The notes beneath the pieces are model-generated. The model was not told the DNA's origin. It saw nothing but the letters and a program-made list of their open reading frames with translations, and did no database searches. Shown piece by piece: positions 38,901 to 46,342 of a stretch of DNA of 61,203 nucleotides (its first letter is position 1; each line of letters starts with the position of its first letter). The translations under genes and the position numbers were made by a program. Source of the stretch: Methylocystis sp. (GTDB lineage Bacteria > Pseudomonadota > Alphaproteobacteria > Rhizobiales > Beijerinckiaceae); contig PERY01000019.1 in NCBI GenBank assembly GCA_002929055.1, positions 1 through 61,203 of the forward strand. Direction: 5' to 3'.

Positions 38901-39490
38901 AGGGCGGCGGTCTTCAGCAGCGCGGCGCGCTCGGGCGAGGCCACGGCGGCGACGTCGGCCGAGGGCGGCGTAGCGGCCTCGGGCGCAGCCGTCGCGACCG
39001 GCTCTGCGCCCGCGGATACGGCCACGCTCCCATCAGACTGCACGGCGAGCCGCAGGTCGAGGTCGAGAACCTCCAGGCGGCGCGGGCGCAAGCGTCCGAT
39101 GGCCAGCGAGGGAAGATCGGGGGAGAGCTCCGCGCGAGGGGCCGCAATGATGGAGCGCCCGCCGCTCTTCACCACGAGCCCGTCGAGCGACAGCGTAGGG
39201 CCGTGATCCGTATTGGCGATCGAGGCTCCGGCGAGCTGAAACTGATAGGCGCCGCCGAAATGTTCATCGAGCGCCGCCACGATGCGCGGCGCAAGCCAGG
39301 TGAAGTTGATTGGCCCCTGCGACAAAAGCAGGAAGAATCCGCCGACCGCGACGCAGATCAGCGCAAGCGCGCCGAGCCCCAGAAAGCCCGCCGCACGCAG
39401 CGCGCCGATCGCGCGCCCACGCCGCCGCCCGGGTCGCAGTGCTACGGCCGGCCGGTCGTCGCGGATGTGGCGCCCTGTCTGATCGCTCAA
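35990..39490 (-). CDS. Large AsmA/YhdP-like envelope protein
   Basis: A 1166-aa protein with a basic cytoplasmic N-terminus and one membrane helix (about 30-56, GFLGLGALALICVAVGGFFLLL). A very long periplasmic region follows with repeating beta structure (DUF3971 and AsmA-like C-terminal domains). The C-terminal VREGVMSGPEIGLTFDGFIDFQRDRIDLSGAYVPAYALNSLLSNIPVIG is diagnostic of YhdP/AsmA2. A Gly/Ser-rich linker lies at about 890-905. AsmA-like proteins form lipid-conducting bridges between the two membranes. Convergent with the porin gene. Confidence 0.9.
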   Translation of the reverse strand: MSDQTGRHIRDDRPAVALRPGRRRGRAIGALRAAGFLGLGALALICVAVGGFFLLLSQGPINFTWLAPRIVAALDEHFGGAYQFQLAGASIANTDHGPTLSLDGLVVKSGGRSIIAAPRAELSPDLPSLAIGRLRPRRLEVLDLDLRLAVQSDGSVAVSAGAEPVATAAPEAATPPSADVAAVASPERAALLKTAALALRGLMDFVTSPDSPLGGLDRVGVAHGRLMVDDRTIDRVIQYKDVALRLDKDDGSVRFSFGATGPTRRWSATALAKGAPGQQRDFSARVRDLTLDEASLIGGFRTAKFDTDAPFSVSLSFALAPDDRVIAAKGGFEIGRGFFRLEDPDHEPVMIDHIAAEANWVGASRKLVLSPFHFKAGGFDMSLAGEAVAPAETSGGIDGADAWMISLGLEKPTEVAPERAREKPVVISEGSLRARLLHGQKQVFVDKFGFSGPDMRIAATGKLDYREEPRVGYTLDAEDTQIRALSRLWPTHVTAPVRAWFVDHVPGGVLKHAHAVGDFDDAALTAMRYGRPPPDDSVSVSGEIVGASVIDVLPGLAPFTGVNGRLQVTGRTASFDATSGVLETGPGRRLNLAEGRFSVADNALRPTPAVLDIRINGSVESVADILALPSIAPHASIPVDSAAIKGQIDGKLRINFDIGDDAKEESTTFDIDATASNLVIERLIGKERLEGATLRVLADRTGLRVNGTGRIYGAPAALEVRRGFGEKGAAHAQMTLTFDDAARQRAGYVVPGVSGPIAAVVRTPLPVEDLNTQIELDLTRTSFDNPVPGLVKPAGKPAKASFTIARRGEGIALEQLNFDAGPTQAQGVVEFNKDGAFRSAKLAPARLSAGDDMKIDIQKGGETVKIVVRGTNFDARPMLAGLIRSSGSGAGSGGGGGSSGGGLDNVDVDFKAPIVTGHGKQILSNVEFKYDSRGGRVRAVSVTGSFGREQLAVALSRTPGAGQQLEISTNDAGSFLSFLDIYRKMESGVMNATVQLGQNRADGAVRIRDFYVKGEPTMRQLMAQGGVARADERGNMRFDPDSVRVGRLQSNFTWSGGRLSVREGVMSGPEIGLTFDGFIDFQRDRIDLSGAYVPAYALNSLLSNIPVIGVVITGGQHEGIFALNYRVTGALSSPVVNVNPLSAIAPGLMRKIMGVLDGTARMPEGR

Positions 39491-39628
39491 TCAGCCTCGC
39501 TTCAGGCGGTTATGGGCAGCGATCGGCGAAAGTGGCGCATGTTTGTCGAACCGCACACTTGCTCCTTGGCGCCGTGTCTGCATTGTTTAGCTCGATTCTA
39601 GCGGCGGTTGCGACGAAAGGAAGGCGCC

Positions 39629-40201
39629 ATGGCCACCAAAGCGGCGGAGACGAAGACATCCACGGCAAAGAAGGCGGCTGAGAAAAAGCCCGCCCCGAAG
39701 CCCACGCCCGCGAAAGCGGCTGCGGCGCCTCCGGTTCTGCTCGAGGAAGGCGCTGCAGCGCCCGCCTTCACCCTTCCCGGCGCCGGCGGGGAGGCCGTCA
39801 GCCTCGACGCGCTGAAAGGCCAGAAGATCGTCCTCTATTTCTACCCCAAGGACGATACGTCTGGCTGCACCAAGGAAGCCATCGAATTCAATGCTTTGCG
39901 GGACAAATTCGGCAAAGCCAGGGCGGTCGTGGTGGGCATGTCGCCAGACTCTGTGAAAAGCCATGACAAATTTCGCGAGAAATACCAGCTCGCGCTCCCG
40001 CTCGCTTCGGACGAGACGAAGGAAATTCTCGGCGCCTATGGCGTTTGGGTCGAGAAAAGCATGTATGGCCGCAAATATATGGGGGTCGAGCGCACGACCT
40101 TTCTGATCGGCGCGAACGGCAAAATCGCGAAAATCTGGCGAAAGGTGAAGGTGCCCGGCCATGCAGACGAGGTGCTGGCGGCTGCGGCGGCGCTGAAATG
40201 A
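39629..40201 (+). CDS. Bcp-type peroxiredoxin with Lys/Ala-rich N-terminal extension
   Basis: A 190-aa thiol peroxidase. The N-terminal about 35 residues are Lys/Ala/Pro-rich (ATKAAETKTSTAKKAAEKKP), like a histone H1 tail. The AhpC-TSA domain has the peroxidatic Cys80 in YFYPKDDTSGCTKEAIEF. The usual Bcp resolving Cys five residues later is Ile85, so this is a 1-Cys enzyme or uses an external thiol. The rest (KYMGVERTTFLIGANGKIAKIWRKVKVPGHADEVLAA) is typical. Good AAAGGAAGG site. Confidence 0.92.
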   Translation: MATKAAETKTSTAKKAAEKKPAPKPTPAKAAAAPPVLLEEGAAAPAFTLPGAGGEAVSLDALKGQKIVLYFYPKDDTSGCTKEAIEFNALRDKFGKARAVVVGMSPDSVKSHDKFREKYQLALPLASDETKEILGAYGVWVEKSMYGRKYMGVERTTFLIGANGKIAKIWRKVKVPGHADEVLAAAAALK

Positions 40202-40206
40202 CGGTT

Positions 40207-40233
40207 CGCCGCCGGGACATGCGCCCGGCGGCG
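40207..40233. terminator. Convergent-gene hairpin
   Basis: CGCCGCCGGG / CCCGGCGGCG, a perfect 10-bp stem with a 7-nt loop between the peroxiredoxin and TPR genes. No T-run. Confidence 0.55.
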
Positions 40234-40240
40234 ATCAGGC

Positions 40241-41185
40241 TCAATGATGCTCGTGCTCGACGCTTGCGGGAGGGGCGTCGCCAGAAGCCGCGCCGCTGGC
40301 GGCCTTCTTCGCGATGATCCTGGTCACATCGTCGAGCCCCTTCTTCGCCGAGGCGAGGTCTGGCTTGATGACGAGAGCGGCCTCATAATCCTTGCTCGCG
40401 CGCTCGAAATCTTTCTTTCCGCGCCACGCGTTGGCTCGGTTGACGAGCGCCAGCGCATTCTTTGGGTCAATCTTCAGAACGGCGTCGAAATCGACGATCG
40501 CCTTGTCGTATTCCGCCTTTGAATAATAGCATCCTCCGCGGCCGACGAGCGCGCCGACGAGCCTGGGCTCGCGCTTCAGCGCATCGGAGTAATCCGCAAT
40601 GGCGCGGTCATGTTCACCCTTGCCGTGAAAGTGAGTTCCGCGCGCCGCAAGCGGGCCGCCGGTCTTTTTGTCGAGCTTCACGGCCGCTTCGAGGTCGGCG
40701 AGCATCTTGTCCGCGTCGCCCTTGACGCGCCAGGCGGAGGCGCGGGCCATGAAGGCCGCGACGCTCTTCTTGTCCTTCTCGATGGCGGCGCCGTAATCGG
40801 CGATGGCCGCGTCGATATCGCCCTTGGCGTGCTGGGCCGCGCCGCGCGCGAGCAGGACGACAGCTGAAGTCGGCTCGACCTCGAGCGCCTTGCCGTAATC
40901 CTCGATTGCGTGGGCGTAATCGCCCTTCGCCTGATAGGCGCCGGCGCGGTTGACGTAGGCCGCGAGCTGATTGTGCGTCGATTCCTTGCTGATGTCGCCG
41001 ATGACCTGCGTGCAGCCGGCGATGCGCTCGTCCGGGTTGGCGGATCGGCATTGCTTCCAGCCGGGGCTGACGCCCGCGCCATGGGCGGCAAGAGCCTGCG
41101 ACGCAGGAAGAGAGGCCAAAACCAGTGCGCAAAGAGGCAGTGCGCGCCGCGTTTTGGCCACGGCGTCGAGAAAAGAATTCAACAT
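40241..41185 (-). CDS. Secreted TPR protein with His-rich C-terminus
   Basis: A 314-aa protein starting at MLNSFLDAVAKTRRA with a signal peptide (PLCALVLASLPASQALAAHG). Seven consecutive tetratricopeptide repeats of about 34 residues follow (examples: AYVNRAGAYQAKGDYAHAIEDYGKAL, ALVGRGGCYYSKAEYDKAIVDFDAVL). The tail ends VEHEHH, a possible metal-binding end. It lies upstream of the convergent peroxiredoxin and downstream of the tyrosinase gene on the same strand (about 90 nt apart). Probably a scaffold; partners unknown. Confidence 0.85.
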   Translation of the reverse strand: MLNSFLDAVAKTRRALPLCALVLASLPASQALAAHGAGVSPGWKQCRSANPDERIAGCTQVIGDISKESTHNQLAAYVNRAGAYQAKGDYAHAIEDYGKALEVEPTSAVVLLARGAAQHAKGDIDAAIADYGAAIEKDKKSVAAFMARASAWRVKGDADKMLADLEAAVKLDKKTGGPLAARGTHFHGKGEHDRAIADYSDALKREPRLVGALVGRGGCYYSKAEYDKAIVDFDAVLKIDPKNALALVNRANAWRGKKDFERASKDYEAALVIKPDLASAKKGLDDVTRIIAKKAASGAASGDAPPASVEHEHH

Positions 41186-41273
41186 GTAACTGACGAGCTC
41201 CCTGATCGAAGAGTGGCCGCGGCATCCTAGTCGAACGCGCGGCCCCTGCAACTTGCAAATGAAGCGGCGGCGA

Positions 41274-42242
41274 TCAAGGAAGGACGTCGTAGCTGTAGAC
41301 GGCGCCGACGTTCAACACCTGCCGCGGCGTCATCGAGGCGCCGAAGGGAGAGGCGATGCCGTCGTCTATGCGATGGCCGCGTAGCGACCCTGGCGCCGTC
41401 TGAGGCGGCGCATAGGCCCGATTGTACCTCGTGAGCCAACGCTCCCACACGCGGTCTGCGTTACAATGGTTCAGGTAAAACACCGGATCATTGGGCGAGG
41501 ACGTTGGCGACATGTCGCCCCCGACCCACACATGCACCCGATTGTGCAGCCACGGAGCGGATTCGTTCGTATCGGCCGTCCAACCCTCGATGCGGTTGCG
41601 GAAACCCTGTGAACCCGAATCCCAGTTCGGACCGTCGTAGAAATTGAGGTTGAGCGCATTGGCGACATGGGCGCGCCGGGGCAGCGACGGCGTTCCGCCG
41701 GCGAACATGCGCCGCATGCCACGGTCAACCGCCGCAAGCTGCCCGGTGGACGTGCCGACGATCCTGATGCGCCATGCGGCGGGGTCGCCGGCGCGGTGCG
41801 CAAAGGGGCCGGTGGCGACGGGCGCTCCCTGCCCGCCCATGCAGTTCGCCGCCCATATCGCCGCAGTTCTCTGCTGCGCGGGAGAGAGGTCGCCATCGGC
41901 GGCCCAATCCCAATAAGGCAGGCCGAAGTTGGCGTCCCCCAGGACGCGCTGAAGATTTTGCTCCAGCAGCATCAGCATGACGCGATGCCAGGGCAGGAAG
42001 ACCGGCCCCCGGTGCGCGGCGTTGCGGCCGCCCGGATTGTTGGAGACGGGCGTCGCCGTCGTCATCGCGATGTGATGCCAGACGACGAAGAGGTCGTAGG
42101 TGCTGACAACGCGCGCCGGGCCGGGAATCCCGAATTGATTGGTTCTTCGTCCTGAGTCCTCGGCCTTGAGAAGTTTGACGCCCCGGATGAAATTGTCGCG
42201 AACGATTGTGTCGCTGAGAATGTTTTTGCGGACGACCGCCAT
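41274..42242 (-). CDS. Tyrosinase (type 3 copper phenol oxidase)
   Basis: A 322-aa binuclear copper enzyme oxidising phenols to quinones. CuA ligands fit His56/57 (VWHHIAM), His77 (AAHRGP) and His86 (LPWHRVML). CuB ligands fit His233 and His237 (LHNRVHVWVGGDMS) and His259 (NDPVFYLNHCNADRVWERW). No signal peptide is seen, so it is probably cytoplasmic or exported together with a partner. An 18-nt gap separates it from the His-rich gene upstream, which looks like a MelC1-type copper chaperone. This is the same order as melC1-melC2 in Streptomyces. Confidence 0.92.
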   Translation of the reverse strand: MAVVRKNILSDTIVRDNFIRGVKLLKAEDSGRRTNQFGIPGPARVVSTYDLFVVWHHIAMTTATPVSNNPGGRNAAHRGPVFLPWHRVMLMLLEQNLQRVLGDANFGLPYWDWAADGDLSPAQQRTAAIWAANCMGGQGAPVATGPFAHRAGDPAAWRIRIVGTSTGQLAAVDRGMRRMFAGGTPSLPRRAHVANALNLNFYDGPNWDSGSQGFRNRIEGWTADTNESAPWLHNRVHVWVGGDMSPTSSPNDPVFYLNHCNADRVWERWLTRYNRAYAPPQTAPGSLRGHRIDDGIASPFGASMTPRQVLNVGAVYSYDVLP

Positions 42243-42260
42243 ATCAACCCCCTGTCGAAA

Positions 42261-42629
42261 TTACCGCTTTGACGTCTTCCCCCTGGTCGCGGGCTTCTTT
42301 GCCGCCCGGGCCTTTTTCTGGAATTCGTCGGGAAAAATGTCGATCAGATACTTGACCATATCCACCGCGGAGGCCGTCTGGTAATTGGGCAGGGAATGGC
42401 AATGGACCTGCCCGGCTTCGTCCACGCCGAGCGGCGCCGCCAATGGCTTGCCGTCGACGCGAACCTCATAGGTTGTGGCGATGGTCACCTTGTGGCCGGC
42501 GTGCTCGAAGCTTCTCTCCGACCCCGCCTGGGCATGCGATCCATGACCATGAGAAGCCTCGGCCCGCTTCGCCAGATAGGCGCCCAGCTTCTTGGGAGAT
42601 GCTGCGTCGGACAATTTCTTGAAATCCAT
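42261..42629 (-). CDS. Probable MelC1-like tyrosinase copper chaperone
   Basis: A 122-aa protein (start MDFKKLSDAASPKKL, strong GGAGG site). His27, 29, 32, 43 and 46 form a His-rich segment (EASHGHGSHAQ, FEHAGH). It is followed by a strand-rich domain: TTYEVRVDGKPLAAPLGVDE, then QVHCHSLPNYQTASAVDMVKYLID. The layout (His-rich loop, Y-x-V-x-VDG strand, then H/S-x-x-Y before a final helix) parallels Streptomyces MelC1, whose Tyr inserts into the tyrosinase site while copper is delivered. Position directly upstream of tyrosinase supports this. The Lys/Arg-rich tail is not found in MelC1. Homology is inferred from pattern, not proven. Confidence 0.65.
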   Translation of the reverse strand: MDFKKLSDAASPKKLGAYLAKRAEASHGHGSHAQAGSERSFEHAGHKVTIATTYEVRVDGKPLAAPLGVDEAGQVHCHSLPNYQTASAVDMVKYLIDIFPDEFQKKARAAKKPATRGKTSKR

Positions 42630-42838
42630 TGGACCTCCAATTGGTCTTCCACCAATGCCGGCGCTTGGCCCGGGCGGCGACCTTCTGAAAACAGGCAAAC
42701 CCGCGTCCGCGGGCGGGGTAAAAAGCAATGTCGCCAATTCCGCTTTGTAATTGCAAAGTTGTCAAGGCCCTTCCCCTGAAAATATCGTAGGTTCGTGGGC
42801 AAGCGATTCTCGTTCGCGGCTCAACCTGAGAGGGGCCA

Positions 42839-43159
42839 ATGATCGTTTCCACAACAAATGAAATTGCAGGTTACCGCGTCACCCGGCATCTCGGGCTTGT
42901 CCGGGGCGTCACTGTCCGCTCACGCTCGGTCGTCGGCAATTTCTTTGGCGGCATCCAGACGATCTTCGGAGGCAAGCTGTCCGTTTACGTCAATCTCGCC
43001 GAGACCACCCGGCAGGAGGCCTTCGACCACATGTGCGCACACGCCGCCGACGCCGGAGCCAACGCCATCATCGGGATGCGCTACGACGCCAACGACATCA
43101 TGGACGGCGTCACTGAGGTTCTCGCCTATGGCACGGCAGTGGTCGTGGAGCGCGCATGA
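42839..43159 (+). CDS. YbjQ family protein (UPF0145)
   Basis: A 106-aa protein of the YbjQ family, which forms pentamers. Typical pattern: IVSTTNEIAGYRVTRHLGLVRGVTVRS at the N-terminus, then ETTRQEAFDHMCAHAADAGANAIIGMRYDAN, and the C-terminal EVLAYGTAVVVE. Annotated elsewhere as heavy-metal binding, without firm proof. Divergent from the tyrosinase operon. Confidence 0.9.
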   Translation: MIVSTTNEIAGYRVTRHLGLVRGVTVRSRSVVGNFFGGIQTIFGGKLSVYVNLAETTRQEAFDHMCAHAADAGANAIIGMRYDANDIMDGVTEVLAYGTAVVVERA

Positions 43160-43207
43160 CGCGAAAGTTCTTCAGACTCCCAACGAAACTTTGGTAGACT
43201 GGCCGCG

Positions 43208-44422
43208 ATGAGCCTTTTGACAACCAACGACGAACTGGCCGCTATCTGCGACCGATTTGCGCGCCACCCCTTCGTGACCGTGGACACGGAGTTTTTGCGC
43301 GAAACGACCTTCTGGCCGAAGGTCTGCGTGATCCAGATCGCGTCCCCCGAGGAGGCCGTCGCGATCGACGCGCTGGCGGAGGGAATCGACCTGTCGCCAT
43401 TCTTTGAGCTGATGGCGAACGCGGAAGTGGTCAAGGTCTTCCACGCCGCCCGGCAAGACCTGGAGATTATCTGGCGGCTTGCCCGTCTGATCCCGGCTCC
43501 GCTCTTCGACACCCAGGTCGCCGCGATGGTCTGCGGCTTCGGCGAGCAGGCGTCCTATCTCGAGCTCGTGAAAGCCATTTCGCGCGCCAATCTCGACAAA
43601 TCCTCGCGCTTTACGGACTGGTCCCGCCGGCCGCTTTCGCCGGCGCAGATTGAATACGCCATCGCCGACGTCACCCATCTTCGCGACATCTACACGACCT
43701 TGCGCGCCCGGCTGGAGCGCTCGAACCGGCTCGAGTGGCTGGTGGATGAAATGCAGACGCTCACGTCTCCGGCGACTTATGAACAGCATCCCGAAAACGC
43801 CTGGGAGCGGTTGCGCCACCGCGCCCGCAAGCCGCGCGATCTCGCCGTGCTGATGGAGCTCGCAGCCTGGCGCGAGGCCGAGGCGCAGAGCCGGGACGTG
43901 CCCCGTTCCCGCGTGCTGAAGGACGACGTGCTCATCGAAATCGCTCAGGCCGCGCCCCGTACGCCCGAGGCGCTCGCCAATCTGCGCTCATTTCCCAAGG
44001 GCATGGAGCGCTCGCGCGCCGGCGCCGAGATCGTGACCGCGGTCGAGCGCGGCATCGGTCGCGACCCGGCTTCGATTCCGCGCATCGAGCGCGAGCGGCG
44101 GGGGTCCAACGGCGCGACAGTCGAACTTTTGAAGGTGCTGCTGCGGCAGGTGACCGAGCAGACCGGCGTCGCCGCCAAGATGATCGCCACGGTCGAGGAT
44201 CTGGAGGCCATCGCCAGTGACGACCACGCCGATGTGCAGGCGCTAAGAGGTTGGCGCCGAGCCATATTCGGCGAAAAGGCCCTGGAACTGAAGCGCGGCC
44301 GCCTCGCGCTTGCGGTCGAGAATGGGCGAGTCGTCACCTTCGACTGGCAGGACGCGGAGCCGGCCAGCACGACTGAGCACAATTCCGCCCATTCCCCTGA
44401 AGAGGCGTCCGCTTCAGGCTGA
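43208..44422 (+). CDS. rnd: Ribonuclease D
   Basis: A 404-aa 3'-5' exonuclease that trims tRNA precursors. DEDDy active site: Asp26 and Glu28 ([11 protein letters not shown]), Asp84 ([13 protein letters not shown]), Tyr150 and Asp154 ([13 protein letters not shown]). HRDC-type helical domains follow (about 205-290, [26 protein letters not shown]). The length is normal. Confidence 0.95.
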   Translation: MSLLTTNDELAAICDRFARHPFVTVDTEFLRETTFWPKVCVIQIASPEEAVAIDALAEGIDLSPFFELMANAEVVKVFHAARQDLEIIWRLARLIPAPLFDTQVAAMVCGFGEQASYLELVKAISRANLDKSSRFTDWSRRPLSPAQIEYAIADVTHLRDIYTTLRARLERSNRLEWLVDEMQTLTSPATYEQHPENAWERLRHRARKPRDLAVLMELAAWREAEAQSRDVPRSRVLKDDVLIEIAQAAPRTPEALANLRSFPKGMERSRAGAEIVTAVERGIGRDPASIPRIERERRGSNGATVELLKVLLRQVTEQTGVAAKMIATVEDLEAIASDDHADVQALRGWRRAIFGEKALELKRGRLALAVENGRVVTFDWQDAEPASTTEHNSAHSPEEASASG

Positions 44423-45036
44423 CTTCCCCTTCTCACGCCCCAAATAGCCGATTGTGCGCCGCACTATTGTCAGGCTGCGGCGCAAAAGCAACTGGGGCCG
44501 CCCACGGCACGGCGCGCATGGAAGGGCGGGACGCCCCCCCCAAAGACCACGATCGGGCTCCATTCGCCAGCAATGGAAGGACGAGCCATGAGGACAGGAA
44601 TAAGGCTTGTCGCTGTGGCGCTCTTCGGGAGTTCGCTGGCCGCGACGCAGGCCGGCGAGCCTACGGCGCTCACAACTCGCCGTCGCCGCGGGACGCAGTG
44701 CGTCCCCGCCAGCCATTCTTGGGCAAGCTGATAGACTATTTCTATCATACCTCCTCCCAAAGGCTTGTCCTGATGGTAACTTTTGGTCTTCGCCAGAATG
44801 CTGCGTCGCACATAAAATCGGCATTATCAGTCTTTACAAAGCCCCATCAGCGCTATCTGCTATCGCGCATAGGCCTTTCAAATACCGGATTTTATCTGCA
44901 GATGCCTTGAAATGCTGCGCTGCAATGCCAAGTTAGTCTCAGCGCTTCAAATTGGCTGCACAAGCTTGGGGGCCGGTTCGAGCCGAGCAGGTTCGAAGAA
45001 TGCTGAACCCGCTCGTTTGATAGAAGAGAGGAATAG
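44423..45036. other. 614-nt region without a confident gene
   Basis: Between rnd and a secreted-protein gene. The first part is GC-rich, including a run of eight C at about 44535; the part from about 44732 to 44950 is AT-rich. It contains a possible 47-codon signal-peptide ORF, listed separately. Otherwise nothing can be supported; it may hold a decayed gene. Confidence 0.4.
44588..44731 (+). CDS. Possible 47-aa secreted peptide or gene remnant
   Basis: A short ATG-initiated frame with a GGAAGGA site 8 nt upstream. The product begins with a good signal peptide (RTGIRLVAVALFGSSLAATQAGEP), but the remainder (ALTTRRRRGTQCVPASHSWAS) is Arg-rich and unlike a folded domain. A +1 frame continues much further, so this could be the 5' end of a frameshifted gene. 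No family recognised. Confidence 0.3.
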   Translation: MRTGIRLVAVALFGSSLAATQAGEPTALTTRRRRGTQCVPASHSWAS

Positions 45037-45417
45037 ATGATGAAAGCACGGAATATCGCGATGGCGATCGGCGGCGTGCTGGCTCTGTCGGCTGTGACGC
45101 CCGCATCAGCGGCGGACTCCTGGTCCGAAACGACCATGCGGCCGCTGATGGCGGCCAGCCTGGACTCGGGCGGCGCACATGTCGTGAGCTACTTCCAGCC
45201 GGTGAACGGCTCCTGCCGCCTCACCATGATGATTGCGGGACGAGATTCGGAGATGAGCGGCGGGACGCCGACCCGCGTCCAGATCACCGTCGAACCGGGC
45301 CGCGCCGCCTATGTCGACGACGCAGACGGCAAATCCTCGCGCTACTTCTGCCTCCATAGCGCCGAGGCGATGAACGTCACGCGCACGGATCGCGTCGCGC
45401 TGTCTCCGATGCGGTGA
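45037..45417 (+). CDS. Small secreted protein, unknown function
   Basis: A 126-aa protein with a signal peptide (ARNIAMAIGGVLALSAVTPASAAD) and a mature domain of about 100 residues containing two Cys (GSCRLTMMI and YFCLHSAEA) that could form a disulphide. AGAGAGGA precedes the tandem ATGATG start. The beta-rich pattern (RVQITVEPGRAAYVDDADGKSSRYFCL) is common in Rhizobiales hypotheticals. Convergent with the NsrR-type gene, with a hairpin between. Confidence 0.7.
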   Translation: MMKARNIAMAIGGVLALSAVTPASAADSWSETTMRPLMAASLDSGGAHVVSYFQPVNGSCRLTMMIAGRDSEMSGGTPTRVQITVEPGRAAYVDDADGKSSRYFCLHSAEAMNVTRTDRVALSPMR

Positions 45418-45446
45418 CGGCCAGACGGTCGGCCTCTCGGCCGTCT
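45416..45446. terminator. Hairpin between convergent genes
   Basis: GACGGCC (45416-45422) pairs with GGCCGTC (45439-45445); an alternative stem AGACGG / CCGTCT exists inside. No long T-run. Confidence 0.5.
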
Positions 45447-45450
45447 CTCC

Positions 45451-45900
45451 TCATGCAAGCGGCGGCGTCTCGATCCCGAGCCGCGCCGCAACGCCTTGCG
45501 AGGATTTCAGAACGTCCTCGAGCGTGTGCCGATCGAGGACGGCGAAGAGCGCGCCCAGCGACTCGTTGAAGACGCCCTGCAAGCCGCACAAGCCAAGAAT
45601 GACGCAGCCATTCTGCGCCGCGCCAAGGCATTGCGATTTCGCGAACTCCGGCTCGAACTGGCGCAAGAGCCCGCCGATTGTGACCTCCGCAGGCGAGACC
45701 GCTAGGCGCAGTCCGCCGCTGCGCCCGCGCGTCGAGCGAATGAGATTCAGGCGCGAAAGCTCTAGCACGACCTTTCGCAAATGATGCTCGGAGGCGCGAA
45801 AAGCGGCCGCAATCTCAGGGATCGTGGCGCCACGCTCTCCCGCGACACCCAGGAAAATCAATGTCCTGAAGGACAGGTCACTATGTGTTGATAAGCGCAT
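45451..45900 (-). CDS. nsrR: Rrf2-family regulator, NsrR-like
   Basis: A 149-aa winged-helix regulator (start MRLSTHSDLSFRTLIFLG; further-upstream starts run through the operator). HTH: ATIPEIAAAFRASEHHLRKVVLELSRLNLI, wing RSTRGRSGGLRLAVSPAEVTIG. Three Cys (Cys91, Cys99, Cys105; CLGAAQNGC...LGLCGL) fit the NO-sensitive [2Fe-2S]/[4Fe-4S] cluster of NsrR, with slightly wider spacing than in E. coli. It is divergent from a truncated haemoglobin/reductase operon, with an NsrR-type palindrome between, so NO-responsive and autoregulated control is likely. Confidence 0.82.
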   Translation of the reverse strand: MRLSTHSDLSFRTLIFLGVAGERGATIPEIAAAFRASEHHLRKVVLELSRLNLIRSTRGRSGGLRLAVSPAEVTIGGLLRQFEPEFAKSQCLGAAQNGCVILGLCGLQGVFNESLGALFAVLDRHTLEDVLKSSQGVAARLGIETPPLA

Positions 45901-45937
45901 CTGTGGCTCTATGCGAAGCTGGAGAGACATGGCATTA

Positions 45938-45960
45938 AAGAAGCATAAGAAATACTTCTT
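45938..45960. promoter_or_regulatory. NsrR-type operator
   Basis: Half-sites AAGAAGCATAA and AAATACTTCTT flank a single G. The 11-1-11 arrangement matches the NsrR consensus (AAGATGCATTT-N-AAATGCATCTT) closely. It ends 16 nt before the haemoglobin ATG and starts 37 nt beyond the regulator start, so bound repressor should block both genes. Confidence 0.75.
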
Positions 45961-45976
45961 TGGGAGGAACAAGCCA

Positions 45977-46342
45977 ATGTCCAGCCTCTATGAACGTCTC
46001 GGCGGCGAGAACGCCGTCAACGCCGCCGTCGAACTCTTCTACCGCAAGGTGCTCGCCGATGGGCGCATCGCGCGCTTTTTCGACGGGGTCGACATGGATG
46101 ACCAGATCGCCAAGCAGAAGTCATTCCTTACAATGGCCTTCGGCGGCCCCAACCGCTACACCGGCCTCGACATGCGCAATGCGCACAAGAAGCTCGTTGC
46201 GAAGGGCCTCAACGATTCCCATGTCGACGCGGTGATCGAAAACCTCAACTCGACGCTGCGCACCCTGGGCGTGCCGGAGAAGGAAGTGAAGGAAGTCGCT
46301 GCGCTCGCCGACTCCGTGCGCGCCGATGTTCTCGGCCGCTGA
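45977..46342 (+). CDS. Truncated haemoglobin, group I (TrHbN-like)
   Basis: A 121-aa 2-on-2 globin. Tyr22 (B10, ELFYRKV), Gln47 (E11, IAKQKSF) and His70 (F8 proximal, MRNAHKKL) have the same spacing as Tyr33/Gln58/His81 of Mycobacterium tuberculosis TrHbN, an NO dioxygenase. GGP motifs are present (ERLGG, AFGGPNRYTG). GGGAGGAAC site. The stop TGA is followed immediately by the GTG of the reductase gene, so the two are coupled. Likely oxidises NO to nitrate using electrons from the reductase. Confidence 0.92.
   Translation: MSSLYERLGGENAVNAAVELFYRKVLADGRIARFFDGVDMDDQIAKQKSFLTMAFGGPNRYTGLDMRNAHKKLVAKGLNDSHVDAVIENLNSTLRTLGVPEKEVKEVAALADSVRADVLGR

Noticed and set aside
44970..44995. GGTTCGAGCC resembling a tRNA T-arm
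   Set aside because: The flanking bases do not form the 5-bp T stem, and no acceptor, D or anticodon arm is present.
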